In this document: positions 1 through 10,104 of the stretch, one piece after another | Numbering within the stretch: position 1 is the stretch's first letter | Layout of the letters: each line of letters opens with the position of its first letter | Source of the DNA: Rhodospirillum rubrum ATCC 11170 | GTDB taxonomy: Bacteria > Pseudomonadota > Alphaproteobacteria > Rhodospirillales > Rhodospirillaceae | Direction of reading: 5' to 3' | Length of the DNA: 64,000 nt | NCBI RefSeq assembly: GCF_000013085.1 | Contig: NC_007643.1 | Location: 381,001-445,000 of the forward strand | Translations under genes and position numbers: made by a program | The notes under the pieces: generated by a model | Seen by the model: only the letters and a program-made list of their open reading frames with translations | Told to the model about the DNA's origin: nothing | Databases searched by the model: none

Positions 1-2
1 TT

Positions 3-1136
3 GATCCGTTTAGCGGCGCCAACCGGGTGGTCTTCGTCACCGGCCCGTTGACCGGCACCCTGGCCCCCAACAGCGGCCAGCACGCCGTGGTCACCGCCGT
101 GCCGCCGCAAGGCCGCCCGGCCGTCGCCAGCTTTGCCAGCGGCTTCGGCCCGGAACTGAAATACGCCGGCTATGACGCCATCGTCATCGAAGGCCGCTCG
201 GCCGAACCGCTGTATCTGTGGATCAAGGATGACGTGGTCGAACTGCGCCCGGCCAAGGGGCTGTGGGGCGAAACGGTTATCCCCACCCTGCGCGCCGTGC
301 GCGCCGCCACCCATCCCGAGGCCCGCTTCTGCGGCATCGGCCCGGCCGGCGAGAACGCCGTCGCCGGGGCGGTGATCGTCGATGATCAGGGGATCGGCGC
401 CGGGTTGGATATGGGCGCGGTTCTTGGCGCCAAAAACCTGAAAGGCATCGCCGTTCGCGGCACCCGGGGGTTCCGCGTCGCCGATACCCATGGCTTCGTC
501 GAAGCCGCCCTGGCCGCCCGCGCCCAGGTCATCGCCGCGCCCCTGGCGCTGTCGGGGGATCCGATCGACGACGTGATGCTGGTCGCCAGCGCCGCCACCA
601 CCGCCGCGCCCGCTGGGCGCGCCCCCGGCCGGCCGATGGGCTGCGTCGGCGCCACCTTATCCTTCGCCACCTTCACCGCGCGTTCGGGCGCCCGCCAGAC
701 GATGGCGCTCAATGCCGAGGCCTTGCCCGGCGCCCGCGCCGCGCGGCTGGGCGACTACCGCTTCATCGTCGATCACGGATTGGCCTATGGCCCGACCCGT
801 CAGGGTCTGGCCGGGCTGGGCGACGAGGACGCGGCGCTTGCGGTGAAGGCGATGGCGGCGGGCGAGCGCCCGGCCTTCATCGCTCCGCCGCCCAACGCCG
901 AGGCCGCCCCGCCGCCCCGCCACGGTGGGTACGCCGTCGGCGGCTATCTGGTGGTGCCCGATATAGCGCCGTCTTCGGACGATCCCTTGCCGGCGGTGGC
1001 CGAGGCCGCCGGTCTGTGCCCGCTGACCGGCTTTGTCTGCGACGCCGACACCCTGGCCCGCCTGCTGCGGACCGCCACCGGGATCCCCGCCACCGCTTCG
1101 ACCATCCTGTCCATCGGGGGACACCAAAATGCTTGA
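3..1136 (+). CDS. Aldehyde:ferredoxin oxidoreductase-like protein, 5' end outside window
   Basis: The reading frame is open to the left edge (residues DPFSGANR precede the first GTG at 27), so the start lies upstream. The N-terminal part matches the tungstopterin-binding domain of AOR-family proteins: the TGPLTGT stretch, the SFASG.FGPELKYAGYDAIVI region and the LDMGAVLGAKNLKGIAVRG signature. After about residue 190 it departs from the family. Where AORs carry a CxxCxxxC cluster motif, only one cysteine remains (GCVGATLSF), followed by a short tail that still has the AOR-like GLCPLTG motif. At about 380 visible residues it is far shorter than the usual 600. It overlaps hyfD by 8 bp, so it is probably the first visible gene of the hydrogenase operon. 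Function is unknown; it may bind a pterin without an Fe-S cluster or be a structural relic. Confidence 0.7.
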   Translation, partial: DPFSGANRVVFVTGPLTGTLAPNSGQHAVVTAVPPQGRPAVASFASGFGPELKYAGYDAIVIEGRSAEPLYLWIKDDVVELRPAKGLWGETVIPTLRAVRAATHPEARFCGIGPAGENAVAGAVIVDDQGIGAGLDMGAVLGAKNLKGIAVRGTRGFRVADTHGFVEAALAARAQVIAAPLALSGDPIDDVMLVASAATTAAPAGRAPGRPMGCVGATLSFATFTARSGARQTMALNAEALPGARAARLGDYRFIVDHGLAYGPTRQGLAGLGDEDAALAVKAMAAGERPAFIAPPPNAEAAPPPRHGGYAVGGYLVVPDIAPSSDDPLPAVAEAAGLCPLTGFVCDADTLARLLRTATGIPATASTILSIGGHQNA

Positions 1137-2646
1137 TGATGTTGTGACCCGGGTCCTGCCCGCGGGCGGCGCCGCCGTCCCTGGTTCGGGCCATGGGCCG
1201 GGCGCCGTGCCCCGCTGGAACGGGGCGGGCCATCGGCCGGCTTCCCCCCGGGCCGGTGCCAATGGCGTGATTTTCCTGGCCTCGCTTATCTTCTCGGGGC
1301 TGGCCCTGGCCGGCGCTATCGCCGCCATTCTGGCCGTTTTCCCCGGTCCCTGGACCCTCGGCCTGGGGCGTCTGCCCTGGCTTGCCAGCGATCAGGCCCT
1401 GTTCGGGCTGGCGCTTGATCCGCTGTCGTGCCTGATGCTGGTGGTGATCACGCTCTGCGGCTTCCTGGTGGTGCTCTACTCGGGCGGTTACATGAGCCTG
1501 GGCAACGTCGAGCACCCCTCCGACGCCAATCTGGCGCGCTATTACTTCTTTGTTTGCCTGTTCATCACGGCGATGGTCGGGCTGGTGTCGTCGCCCAATT
1601 ACTTCCAGCTTTTCCTGTTCTGGGAACTGACGACGCTGTGTTCCTGGGGGCTGATCTCGTTCTATGGCGATGCCGAGGCCCTGAAGTCGGCCTATAAGGC
1701 GCTGCTCATCACCCATGGCGCCGGGCTGTTCCTCGCCGCGGCCGTGGTGCTGATCTATGTCGAGACCGGCTCTTTCGCGTTCGACGCGATCAATCTGCTG
1801 ACCCCGGGCCTGAAAAGTCTGGTGATCGCCTTCATGGGCATCGCCGCCCTGGCCAAGGCCGCCCAATTCCCCTTCTTCACCTGGCTGCCCACCGCCATGG
1901 CCGCCCCGACCCCGGCCAGTTCCTATCTCCACGCCGCGGCGATGGTGAAGGCCGGCATCTATCTGCTGGCGCGGCTGGCGCTCAGCGTCGACGCCTTCCC
2001 GCCCGAACTCGGGCTGGCGCTCAGCGTCATCGCCATCGTCACCATGTGTCTGGCCGTCGTCCTTTATTTCCCGCAAGATGATCTGAAGCGGCTGCTCGCC
2101 TTCTCGACCATCGCCAATCTTGGCTACATGGTTCTGGGCATCGCCATGGGCGCCATGGGCTCGCGGACGGCGCTGGAAGGCGGGATGCTTCATCTCGTTG
2201 GCCATTCCTTCACCAAAAGCCTGCTGTTCCTCGCCGTCGGCGCCATTTCCTACGCCACCGGCACCCGCAAGATCGGCCTGCTCAGCGGTCTGGGCCGCAA
2301 GATGCCGGTCACCGCGCTGGCCTTCGTGCTGGGCGCCATGGCGATCAGCGGCATGCCGCCCTTCAACATGTTCTGGTCCAAATACCTGATCGTTTCGGGC
2401 GCCATCGAGCTCAGCTCGACCTGGGGCTGGACGCTGGCCGTCCTCACCCTGGCCGAGAGCGTCGCCGGCTTCGCCTGGTTCTTGCACATCGTCCACAAGG
2501 TCTTCTTCGGCCCCGTCTCCCCGACCGCCGAGAATGCGCGCGACCCCGGCGCGGCCATGCTGATCCCCCTCATCGTCCTGATGGCCTTCAGCGTGCTCTC
2601 CACCGTTTTCGCGCTGCCCATGATCCAACAGTCGTTCGGGGGGTGA
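1129..2646 (+). CDS. hyfD: Hydrogenase-4 membrane subunit D, antiporter-like
   Basis: A 505-residue polytopic membrane protein of the NuoL/M/N and Mrp antiporter-like family, expected to form part of the proton-conducting arm of a formate hydrogenlyase type complex in the inner membrane. The conserved core is visible: a lysine in TM7 context (GIAALAKAAQFPFFTWLPTA), the HAAAMVKAGIYLL segment and a GGMLHLVGHSFTKSLLF segment. ATG 1129 lies inside the end of the upstream gene (8-bp overlap), which suggests translational coupling. The first 45 residues are a proline- and glycine-rich hydrophilic extension before the first membrane helix. The order hyfD-hyfB differs from E. coli hyf, where hyfB precedes hyfC and hyfD. 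Confidence 0.82.
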   Translation: MLDDVVTRVLPAGGAAVPGSGHGPGAVPRWNGAGHRPASPRAGANGVIFLASLIFSGLALAGAIAAILAVFPGPWTLGLGRLPWLASDQALFGLALDPLSCLMLVVITLCGFLVVLYSGGYMSLGNVEHPSDANLARYYFFVCLFITAMVGLVSSPNYFQLFLFWELTTLCSWGLISFYGDAEALKSAYKALLITHGAGLFLAAAVVLIYVETGSFAFDAINLLTPGLKSLVIAFMGIAALAKAAQFPFFTWLPTAMAAPTPASSYLHAAAMVKAGIYLLARLALSVDAFPPELGLALSVIAIVTMCLAVVLYFPQDDLKRLLAFSTIANLGYMVLGIAMGAMGSRTALEGGMLHLVGHSFTKSLLFLAVGAISYATGTRKIGLLSGLGRKMPVTALAFVLGAMAISGMPPFNMFWSKYLIVSGAIELSSTWGWTLAVLTLAESVAGFAWFLHIVHKVFFGPVSPTAENARDPGAAMLIPLIVLMAFSVLSTVFALPMIQQSFGG

Positions 2647-2653
2647 GATCATC

Positions 2654-4678
2654 ATGAGCACAACGCAAGTTTTCCTCGGCGCCTTCGCCGTCCTCGCCGC
2701 CCTTCCGGTCCTCACCCTGCTGGCCGGAAACCGCAAGTCCCTGGCGGGGTCGATCACGCTGGTCGGCGTCGGTGTCGCCTGCCTCGCCATGCTCGGGCTG
2801 GCCGTCACCGCTCTGACCGTAGGGCCGATCGCCTTCGATCTGGGAACCGTGCCGCTGTTTGGCCTGACCTCGAGCCTCGCCTTCACCATCGACGGCCTGA
2901 GCGCGATCTTCGTCATCTTGATTTCCGTGCTCGGCACCGCCTCGGCCCTCTATTCGGTGGGCTATATCGCCCATTACCCCGATGAGGACGCCCGGCGCTA
3001 TTACGTGCCTTTCCCGCTGTTCATCGCCGGCATGCTGATGGTGGCGACGACCTCGGACTGGTTTTGTTTCTTCTTCGGCTGGGAGTTCATGACCCTGGTT
3101 TCCTATTTCCTGGTGACGTTCGAGAACCGGGATAAGGAGAACCTGTCGGCGGGCTTCATCTATTTCTTCATGACCCAGCTCACCTCGATGGGGCTGATGT
3201 TGGCTATCATCGTGCTGGGCACCTGGGGCGGGTCGACCTCCTTCGCCGCCGTCGCCAAGACCCTGGGCGCCCTTCAGGCCGAGAATCCGGTCGCCCTTTA
3301 CGGGCTGCTTAGCCTGTTCTTCATCGGCTTCGCCACCAAGGCCGGCATGTTCCCGCTGGGCATCTGGCTGCCCAAGGCCCATCCGGCCGCCCCGGCCAGC
3401 GTGTCGGCGCTGCTGTCGGGCGTGATGATCAAGCTTGGCATCTACGGCATGCTGCGCATCTTCCTGTGGGCCCTGCCGCTGGGCGAGGCCACCCATGTCT
3501 GGGGCATGGTGATCACCCTGTTTGGCGTGCTGTCGATGCTGGTCGGCACCCTGCGCGCCCTGGGCGAACACGATTGCAAGCGCCTGCTGGCCCAGCATTC
3601 CATCGGCCAGATGGGCTATGTGCTGCTTGGCCTCGGCCTGGGTCTGACCTTCCTTGGCAGCAATCCGCTGTTCGCCGCGCTTGGCTTTCTTGGCTGCCTC
3701 TATCATCTGATCAACCACGCCTGCTTCAAGTCGCTGCTGTTTTTCAACACCGGCTCGATCCTCTACCGCGCCGGCACCCGCGACCTTGATTCGCTGGGTG
3801 GCCTGTCGGCGGTGATGCCGCTGACCGCCGGCTGCGCCCTGGTCGGCGCCCTGTCGATCGCCGGCACCCCGCCGTTCAACGGCTTCGTCAGCAAGTGGCT
3901 GCTTTATCAAAGCGCTATCTTCGGCGACGTCAGCACCCCCGTTTACATCCTGGCCGCCGTCGTCGCCATTTTCATCGGCACCGTCACCCTGGCCTCCTTC
4001 GTCAAATACATGGGCACCGCCTATCTTGGCACCTTGCCCAAGCGCTTCGTCGGCAGCGGCTTTGGCTGCCCGCGGTCGATGGAGGCGGTCGAGGTGTTCC
4101 TGGCCGTGGTCTGTCTGGTGATGGGCGTTTTCCCCGGCCCGGTGGTCGCCACCTTGCTTGGCGTGCTGGATCCGGCCTTCGCCGGCGCCGGCGTCGATCT
4201 TGGCCCCAGCGTGCTGAGCGCCCTGCCGTGGTCGGGGCTGTCGGTCACCTCGGCCTCGGGCACGACCCTCACCGTCTTCGCGCCGCTGGTGGTGATCGGT
4301 GGACTGGCCGTCAGCTTCGCCCTGTCGGCGCTGATCCACGGCGCGGTCAAGGTGCCCTCGCGCCCGGCGCAGATCTGGAACTGCGGCGAGGAGATCGACG
4401 ACGAACTGGTGCGCTACCGCGCTTCAAGCTTCTACAGCCCGTTTAAGAAGCTGATCGCCCCGGTCTATCGCCAGCACCCGTTCCCCACCCTGTCGCTGCC
4501 GGCGCTGCTGCCCCGGCTCCTCGATCTCGACAAGTGGCTCTATTTCCCGATCGGCGCGCTTTTTCGCAAATCCAGCAAGGCGATCAGCCGGGCCCATACG
4601 GGTGTTCCCCAGCTCTACCTGTCCTGGCAGGTGGCGGGTGGCGCCCTGGCCATCGTCTTCGCCCTCTGGCTGATGTGA
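2654..4678 (+). CDS. hyfB: Hydrogenase-4 membrane subunit B, antiporter-like
   Basis: A 674-residue membrane protein, almost exactly the length of E. coli HyfB (672). It belongs to the proton-pumping antiporter-like family and has about 14-16 hydrophobic segments. Typical motifs are [52 protein letters not shown] and [17 protein letters not shown]. The C-terminal part carries a long hydrophilic segment (about residues 560-630, including [26 protein letters not shown]) before a last helix, as in HycC/HyfB. It starts 7 bp after hyfD. It is likely the distal proton-channel subunit of the membrane arm. Confidence 0.88.
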   Translation: MSTTQVFLGAFAVLAALPVLTLLAGNRKSLAGSITLVGVGVACLAMLGLAVTALTVGPIAFDLGTVPLFGLTSSLAFTIDGLSAIFVILISVLGTASALYSVGYIAHYPDEDARRYYVPFPLFIAGMLMVATTSDWFCFFFGWEFMTLVSYFLVTFENRDKENLSAGFIYFFMTQLTSMGLMLAIIVLGTWGGSTSFAAVAKTLGALQAENPVALYGLLSLFFIGFATKAGMFPLGIWLPKAHPAAPASVSALLSGVMIKLGIYGMLRIFLWALPLGEATHVWGMVITLFGVLSMLVGTLRALGEHDCKRLLAQHSIGQMGYVLLGLGLGLTFLGSNPLFAALGFLGCLYHLINHACFKSLLFFNTGSILYRAGTRDLDSLGGLSAVMPLTAGCALVGALSIAGTPPFNGFVSKWLLYQSAIFGDVSTPVYILAAVVAIFIGTVTLASFVKYMGTAYLGTLPKRFVGSGFGCPRSMEAVEVFLAVVCLVMGVFPGPVVATLLGVLDPAFAGAGVDLGPSVLSALPWSGLSVTSASGTTLTVFAPLVVIGGLAVSFALSALIHGAVKVPSRPAQIWNCGEEIDDELVRYRASSFYSPFKKLIAPVYRQHPFPTLSLPALLPRLLDLDKWLYFPIGALFRKSSKAISRAHTGVPQLYLSWQVAGGALAIVFALWLM

Positions 4679-4691
4679 GGTCTTGAAAACC

Positions 4692-6377
4692 ATGACGACG
4701 CCACAAACCATTCTCGACGACATCAACGCCCGCTTTCCCGGATGCGTGACCCGCGGCCTCGCCCCCCAGCCCGACCGGCTTTATCTGCGCACGACCACCG
4801 AGCACATCCGGACGCTCGCCGCCTATGTGTTCAACGACCTCAAAGGCCGGCTGGTCACCGGGGTTTGCACCGACATGGGGCCGGTGACCGGCGAGTACGA
4901 CATCATCTATGCCTTCTCGTTGGACGCCGAGGGCATCCTTCTCACCCTCACCGAGCCGACCGACCCCAAGGATCCCAAGGTCCCGACCCTGACCGATCTG
5001 ATCCCGGGCGCCGATTGGCACGAGCGCGAGAACTACGACATGCTGGGCGTGGTCGCCGAAGGCCATCCCAATCCGCGCCGCCTGCTGCTGTCGGAAGACT
5101 GGCCCGAAGACCTGTTTCCGATGCGCAAGGACTTCCCCCACGACTTCAAGCCGCCCAAGGCCGAGAAGATCACCACGCCTTTGCGCGACCCGTTGGGCAA
5201 CGAAAGCAAGGCGACGATCATCAGCGTCGGCCCGTTCTTTCCCACCCTGGATGAGCCGGCCTATTTCCGCCTGTTCTGCGAGGGCGAGGAGATCATCGGC
5301 TCGGATTACCGGGGGTTCTTCTCGCACCGCGGCATCGAAAAGCTCAGCGATACGGTCCTTGATTATAATCAGGTGCCGTTCATGGCCGAGCGGGTCTGCG
5401 GCATCTGCGGCTTCGTTCACAGCGCCTGCTATTGCATGGCGGTGGAAGACGCCGCCGGCATCGAGATCCCGCCGCGCGCCAAATACATCCGCTCGATCAT
5501 GATGGAACTGGAGCGCCTGCACAGCCATCTGCTGTGGCTGGGGCTTGCCGGCCATTACCTGGGCTTCGACACGGTGCTCATGCAGTCGTGGCGCATCCGC
5601 GAGCCGATCATGTGGCTGGTCGAGGAGATCACCGGCAACCGCAAGACCTATGGCATGAATCTGGTGGGCGGCGTGCGCCGCGATCTTGATAGCGCCATCT
5701 GCGACAAGATCATGGCCGCCGTCACCAAGATCGGCATCGAATGCGAAGAGCTGATCTCGGCGGTGGCCGGCGATGAGTCGCTGAAGATGCGCATGGTCAA
5801 GGTCGGCGTGCTCAGCCACGAGGACGCGCGCGGCATCTGCGTGGTCGGCCCGACCGCCCGCGCCTCGGGCGTCCATATCGACGCCCGCGCCGATTACCCC
5901 TATGCCGCCTTCCCCGATCTCGATTTCAAGCCGTCGTTCCACGAGGGCGGCGACATCTGGGCCAGAACCCTGGTGCGGGTCGACGAGGTGCGCTCCTCGG
6001 TCGATCTGATCAAGCAGATGATCACCAAGCTGCCCGAGGGCGAGATCATGGCCGGCTTCGGCCCGATCCCGGCCTGGCGCGAGGGCTATGGCATCGCCGA
6101 GGCGCCGCGCGGCGAATGCGTCCATTACGTCCAGACCGGCAAGGACAACCGTCCCTACCGCTGGCGGGTGCGCGCGGCGACCTATCCGCAGCTTCAGGCG
6201 GTGCCCTTGATGCTCAAGGGCATGAGCATCGGTGATTTCCCGATCATCATCGGCAGCATCGATCCCTGCTTCTCGTGCACCGAACGCGTGCTCACGGTCG
6301 ATACGAAAAGCAAAGCCATCCGCACCTACACCGAAAAAGACCTGCTGGCGCTGACCCGTCGGGCGGGGGGCAGGTAA
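4692..6377 (+). CDS. hyfG: [NiFe]-hydrogenase large subunit (30-kDa/49-kDa fusion)
   Basis: A 561-residue fusion of an N-terminal NuoC-like domain (about 1-160, ending [10 protein letters not shown]) and a C-terminal NuoD/HycE-like hydrogenase large subunit, as in HycE and HyfG. The Ni-Fe ligands are present: the N-terminal [13 protein letters not shown] motif and the C-terminal DPCFSCTER motif. The protein continues 29 residues past TER, the expected peptide removed by the HycI protease after cofactor insertion. An in-frame TTG at 4683 exists, but ATG 4692 follows a GAGG at better distance and gives a normal N terminus. It is the catalytic H2-evolving subunit facing the cytoplasm. Confidence 0.92.
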   Translation: MTTPQTILDDINARFPGCVTRGLAPQPDRLYLRTTTEHIRTLAAYVFNDLKGRLVTGVCTDMGPVTGEYDIIYAFSLDAEGILLTLTEPTDPKDPKVPTLTDLIPGADWHERENYDMLGVVAEGHPNPRRLLLSEDWPEDLFPMRKDFPHDFKPPKAEKITTPLRDPLGNESKATIISVGPFFPTLDEPAYFRLFCEGEEIIGSDYRGFFSHRGIEKLSDTVLDYNQVPFMAERVCGICGFVHSACYCMAVEDAAGIEIPPRAKYIRSIMMELERLHSHLLWLGLAGHYLGFDTVLMQSWRIREPIMWLVEEITGNRKTYGMNLVGGVRRDLDSAICDKIMAAVTKIGIECEELISAVAGDESLKMRMVKVGVLSHEDARGICVVGPTARASGVHIDARADYPYAAFPDLDFKPSFHEGGDIWARTLVRVDEVRSSVDLIKQMITKLPEGEIMAGFGPIPAWREGYGIAEAPRGECVHYVQTGKDNRPYRWRVRAATYPQLQAVPLMLKGMSIGDFPIIIGSIDPCFSCTERVLTVDTKSKAIRTYTEKDLLALTRRAGGR

Positions 6378-6379
6378 TC

Positions 6380-7282
6380 GTGGAAAACGTCGGACTCGCG
6401 ATCTTCAACGTTCTTTTGGTGGTCTGCGCCGCGCCGCTGCTTGATGGCGTTCTGCGTCAGGTCAAGGCCCGCATCCATTCCCGCCAGGGGCCGCCGATTC
6501 TGCAGACCTACTTCGATCTGGCCAAGCTGCTGGTCAAGGAGGACCAGCGCGGCGTCAATCAGCTGTTGTTCGCCTGGGCCCCGGTGGTCTGCATGGCCTC
6601 GGTCATCCTCTCGGCGCTGTTCGTGCCGATGGCCGGTCTCTCGCCGCTGGGCTTCTCGGGCGACGCCATCGTCTTCTTGTATGTGCTGACCATGGCGCCG
6701 CTGTGCATGTGCTTAGGCGGCATGGCCTCGGGCAGCCCCTATGCCTATGCCGGGGCCAACCGCGAGATCATGACCCTAATGGCGGTCGAGCCGGTGGTGG
6801 CGATCTGCCTGATCACCTCGGGGATCCGCGCCCATTCGCTCAATCTCGCCGATTGCGTCAACGCCTATGCCGCCGGCGCCCCGGCGCTGTCGATGATCAT
6901 CGCCACCATCGCCTTCTTCCTGATCCTGCCCGCCGAGCTGTCGAAGGTTCCCTTCGATCAGGCGGAGGCCGAGACCGAGATCATGGAAGGGCCGCTGATC
7001 GAATATTCGGGCCGCAAGCTGGCGCTGTTCAAATGGTCGTTTTACGCCAAGCAAATCGTGCTGATCACCCTGTTCGTCGAATGGTTCCTGCCGTGGCCGC
7101 ACATGAATTTCGTGCCGCTCGACATCCTTGCCACCCTGATCAAGGTCGTGATCGTCGCCGTTATTATTGAAGTCATCGCCCAGATCTTTCCCCGTTTCAA
7201 AATCCATCAAAGCATCCGCTATTTCTACGCGGTGGTCGCTTTCTCGGTCGGGGGTCTGGTCTTGGCGGTCATGGGTCTGTAG
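6380..7282 (+). CDS. hyfC: Hydrogenase-4 membrane anchor, NuoH-like
   Basis: A 300-residue membrane protein of the complex I subunit 1 family (NuoH/HycD/HyfC), which joins the peripheral arm to the membrane arm. Visible signatures are RIHSRQGPPILQTYFDLAKLL, ANREIMTLMAVEP and the acidic loop AELSKVPFDQAEAETEIMEGPLIEYSG. The start is taken as GTG 6380, two bases after the hyfG stop and preceded by a G-rich ribosome site. Upstream in-frame codons would lie inside hyfG. About eight helices are predicted by eye. Confidence 0.88.
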   Translation: MENVGLAIFNVLLVVCAAPLLDGVLRQVKARIHSRQGPPILQTYFDLAKLLVKEDQRGVNQLLFAWAPVVCMASVILSALFVPMAGLSPLGFSGDAIVFLYVLTMAPLCMCLGGMASGSPYAYAGANREIMTLMAVEPVVAICLITSGIRAHSLNLADCVNAYAAGAPALSMIIATIAFFLILPAELSKVPFDQAEAETEIMEGPLIEYSGRKLALFKWSFYAKQIVLITLFVEWFLPWPHMNFVPLDILATLIKVVIVAVIIEVIAQIFPRFKIHQSIRYFYAVVAFSVGGLVLAVMGL

Positions 7283-7290
7283 GGGGCATC

Positions 7291-7818
7291 ATGCTGAGCA
7301 AAATCAAAGAAGCCCTGATCTGCCTGCGGGCCGGGCGCGTCACCCTTCCTTATCCCTTCGTGCCGCTGAAGGCCCCGCCGCGCTTTCGCGGCCGGCCGAC
7401 CATCGATGGCGCCAAATGCATCGGCTGCGGCGCCTGCGCCGAGGTCTGTCCGCCCCGGCTGATCGAGGTCAACGACGCGGCGAGCACCCGCACGGTCGAG
7501 TTGAACTATTCGCGCTGCACCTATTGCGCGCGGTGCCAGGAAATCTGCCCGACCGGGGCGATGACCTGCACCGAGGACTTCGAGATGGCGACGGCCGACC
7601 GCAAGAACCTGACGGTCTCGGTCCAGCTCGACATGGTCCACTGCGAGACCTGCGGCAAGGCCTTCATGACCAAGCGCATGCTCGACAAGATGCTGACCGA
7701 GTTCTGTCCGCCGTGGATGAACAAGAAGATCGATGTTCCCAAGTGGCTTTGGCAGTGCCCGCAATGCCGGCTTGACAAGACCGGCTCCGTGATCGAAGGG
7801 AGCATCAAAAATGGCTAG
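7291..7818 (+). CDS. hyfH: Hydrogenase-4 ferredoxin subunit, two [4Fe-4S]
   Basis: A 175-residue NuoI/HycF/HyfH-like electron carrier. Two classical clusters are seen: CIGCGACAEVCP (about residues 46-57) and CTYCARCQEICP (about residues 76-87). The C-terminal third has additional paired cysteines (CETC and CPQC), a zinc-ribbon-like pattern also seen in some hydrogenase-4 ferredoxin subunits. It passes electrons from the formate dehydrogenase side towards HyfI and HyfG. Its last 8 bp overlap hyfE. Confidence 0.88.
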   Translation: MLSKIKEALICLRAGRVTLPYPFVPLKAPPRFRGRPTIDGAKCIGCGACAEVCPPRLIEVNDAASTRTVELNYSRCTYCARCQEICPTGAMTCTEDFEMATADRKNLTVSVQLDMVHCETCGKAFMTKRMLDKMLTEFCPPWMNKKIDVPKWLWQCPQCRLDKTGSVIEGSIKNG

Positions 7819-8476
7819 CGGCGCGACGATCTATATAAGTCTTCTTCTTATCGTAACCTCGTTTGTCGTTGTCGAATGGCGTTATCTGAAAGGGGCGATC
7901 TTCACCTATCAGTGCCAGTCGGTGCTGATGGCCCTGATGTTCGTTCTCTACGGCACGGCGCTTGATAACCACGCCCTTTATTATTGGGCCGGCACCGCGC
8001 TGGTCAGCAAGGGGGTGATCATTCCCTGGCTGCTGCGCCAATACGTGAACAAGGTCGGCGCCGAGGAGACCCGGCCGATGATGGGGGCGGCGCTGTCGTT
8101 CATCCTCGCCGTGGTCGTCGCCGCCCTGGCCTTCTGGTGGACCTTCAACCACCACGACGATCTGGTCATCACCGCCGAGCTGATCGGCGAGCCCTACCGG
8201 CTCAATCTGGCGGTGGCGGCGGTGGTTCTGGTGATCGGCTTCTACGCCCTGCTCACCCGCCGCGACGCCTTCAAGATCGTCATCGGTCTGTGCCTTCTGG
8301 AAAACGCCGTCCACCTGAGCCTCGCCAGCCTGGCGCCGACCATCGCCGAGACGGCGATGATCGGGGTGGTCACCGATGTCGTGATCTCGGTGTGGATGAT
8401 GCTTTACGTCGTCCGCTCGATCTACGGCGCCGTCGGCTCCACCGACACCACCAATATTTCGCAGCTGAATGGCTGA
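7811..8476 (+). CDS. hyfE: Hydrogenase-4 membrane subunit E
   Basis: A 221-residue hydrophobic protein of the HyfE family, a fusion-like small membrane subunit related to NuoK. The C-terminal half has the NuoK-like segment RRDAFKIVIGLCLLENAVHLSL. About six helices are seen, and the length matches E. coli HyfE (216). It overlaps hyfH by 8 bp and its stop codon lies just before hyfF. HyfE separates hydrogenase-4 from the smaller hydrogenase-3 complex, so this locus encodes a proton-pumping type formate hydrogenlyase. Confidence 0.85.
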   Translation: MASGATIYISLLLIVTSFVVVEWRYLKGAIFTYQCQSVLMALMFVLYGTALDNHALYYWAGTALVSKGVIIPWLLRQYVNKVGAEETRPMMGAALSFILAVVVAALAFWWTFNHHDDLVITAELIGEPYRLNLAVAAVVLVIGFYALLTRRDAFKIVIGLCLLENAVHLSLASLAPTIAETAMIGVVTDVVISVWMMLYVVRSIYGAVGSTDTTNISQLNG

Positions 8477-8489
8477 GGGAGCCGGGACA

Positions 8490-10085
8490 ATGGCGAATTC
8501 ATCCTTACTACTTCTGTTATTCCTGATTCCCGCCCTGGGGGCGGTCGTGGAATATCCCTTGGGCCGCGCCCGCTCGGCCCTGGCCGGCGCGCCTTCGGTG
8601 GCCGGGGCGCTTGGCGCCTTCGCCGTCGCCGTGACCATGGCCTTCCGTATCGCCGAAAGCGGCGACCTCTTCGCCCTGGGCGGCTGGTTCCATGCCGATG
8701 CCCTGTCGGCGGTGGTGGCGATCGTCGTCACCTTCGTCGGCTTGGCCGCCACCTTGTTCTCGATCGGCTACCTGCGCCACGAGGTCGAGGCCGGGCAGTA
8801 TTCCCAAACGCGGCTGCCGGTCTATTTCGTGCTGAACTCGGTGTTCATCGCCACCATGGCGGCGGTCACCGTCACCAACAACGTCATCATGATGTATGTG
8901 GTGGTCGAGGCGACGACCCTGGCCTCGGCCCTGCTGGTCACCTACTACCGCAAGCCGGGTGCCTGGGAAGCGGGCTATAAGTACCTGCTTCTGTGCTCGG
9001 TCGGCATCACCATGGGCCTGCTGGGCTGCGTCATTCTGTATTCGGCGGCGGTGCCGCTGCTCGGCGGCCACCGGGCGATGCAGATCAGCGAACTGGCCAC
9101 CGTCGCCGACCAATTGCCGCCGACCGCCGTGGTCGTCGGCTGCGTGCTGATCATCATCGGCTTTGGCTCCAAGGCCGGTCTGATCCCCTTCCACGCCTGG
9201 CTGCCCGACGCCCATTCCCAATCGCCAAGCCCGGTCAGCGCCCTGCTGTCGGGGGTGACCCTGAAGGTCGCCATTTACGCCATCGCCCGCATCGCCAGCC
9301 TGTTCTATGCCGGTCACGGTGCTTTGGGCGTCTTTTGCATCGTCCTTGGCGCGATCACCATGCTGGGCGGCATCATCGCCGCCTTCAGCCAGACCGACTT
9401 GAAACGCCTGCTCGCCTACAGCTCGGTCAGTCAGGTCGGCTATATCATCATGGGCCTGGGCATCGGCTCGTACCTGGGCTTTTACGGCGCGGTTTATCAC
9501 CTGATGAACCACGCCCTTGATAAGGCCATGCTGTTCCTGTGCACCGGCCTGCTGCTCTATTCCTGCGGCACCACCTCGATCGAGGAATTGGGCAAGCGCA
9601 AGCATTCGCCGCTGGTCGCCCTCTGCTTCTTCATCGGCGCCCTGGCGATCAGCGGCGTGCCGCCGCTCAACGGCTTCTGGAGCAAATTCGCCATCTACAC
9701 CGCCGCCGCCGAGGCCCATCTGTGGTGGGCTCTGGGCGTGGCGCTGCTCACCAGCCTGATCACCATCGCCGTGCTGGTGCGCGCGGGCTATCTGATCTTC
9801 CTGCGCAACACCGACCACGACCACGGTTCCACCGACGTTTCCGGCGACGCCGCCCTGGCGTTTGGCGATGGCGCCGCAACTCCGACTTTTGACGGCTCCG
9901 CCGGCACCCCGGCTTTTGACGGCTCCGCCGTCCTGGCTGTGGGCGGTCGGGTTCCCCACCAGGGCTATCCGGTGATGATGATCGGCGTCGTTGTCACGAT
10001 GACCGTTCTGGTCGTCGTCACCGGTCTCAACCTCAGTGTCTTCAACCGTCTCATCGACCTATCGGTCGGCGTGCTGCTGCGCTAG
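8490..10085 (+). CDS. hyfF: Hydrogenase-4 membrane subunit F, antiporter-like
   Basis: A third antiporter-like subunit, 531 residues from ATG 8490; E. coli HyfF is 526. An in-frame ATG at 8469 overlaps the end of hyfE, but the GAGGGA at 8475 fits ATG 8490. Core motifs are FGSKAGLIPFHAWLPDAHSQ, SALLSGVTLKVAIYA and YHLMNHALDKAMLFL. Near the C terminus (about residues 452-480) there is a hydrophilic loop with an internal duplication (TFDGSAGTP then AFDGSA) before the last helix, which looks lineage-specific. With HyfB and HyfD it gives the complex three putative proton channels. Confidence 0.87.
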   Translation: MANSSLLLLLFLIPALGAVVEYPLGRARSALAGAPSVAGALGAFAVAVTMAFRIAESGDLFALGGWFHADALSAVVAIVVTFVGLAATLFSIGYLRHEVEAGQYSQTRLPVYFVLNSVFIATMAAVTVTNNVIMMYVVVEATTLASALLVTYYRKPGAWEAGYKYLLLCSVGITMGLLGCVILYSAAVPLLGGHRAMQISELATVADQLPPTAVVVGCVLIIIGFGSKAGLIPFHAWLPDAHSQSPSPVSALLSGVTLKVAIYAIARIASLFYAGHGALGVFCIVLGAITMLGGIIAAFSQTDLKRLLAYSSVSQVGYIIMGLGIGSYLGFYGAVYHLMNHALDKAMLFLCTGLLLYSCGTTSIEELGKRKHSPLVALCFFIGALAISGVPPLNGFWSKFAIYTAAAEAHLWWALGVALLTSLITIAVLVRAGYLIFLRNTDHDHGSTDVSGDAALAFGDGAATPTFDGSAGTPAFDGSAVLAVGGRVPHQGYPVMMIGVVVTMTVLVVVTGLNLSVFNRLIDLSVGVLLR

Positions 10086-10104
10086 CGCGCCCGGAGAAAC
10101 GGCC

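Noticed and set aside
877-2937. 686-codon minus-strand frame over hyfD, and similar long frames opposite hyfB, fdhF, fhlA and guaA
   Set aside because: Composition (Arg, Gly, His, Gln-rich) and position opposite well-supported genes mark them as GC-rich shadows.
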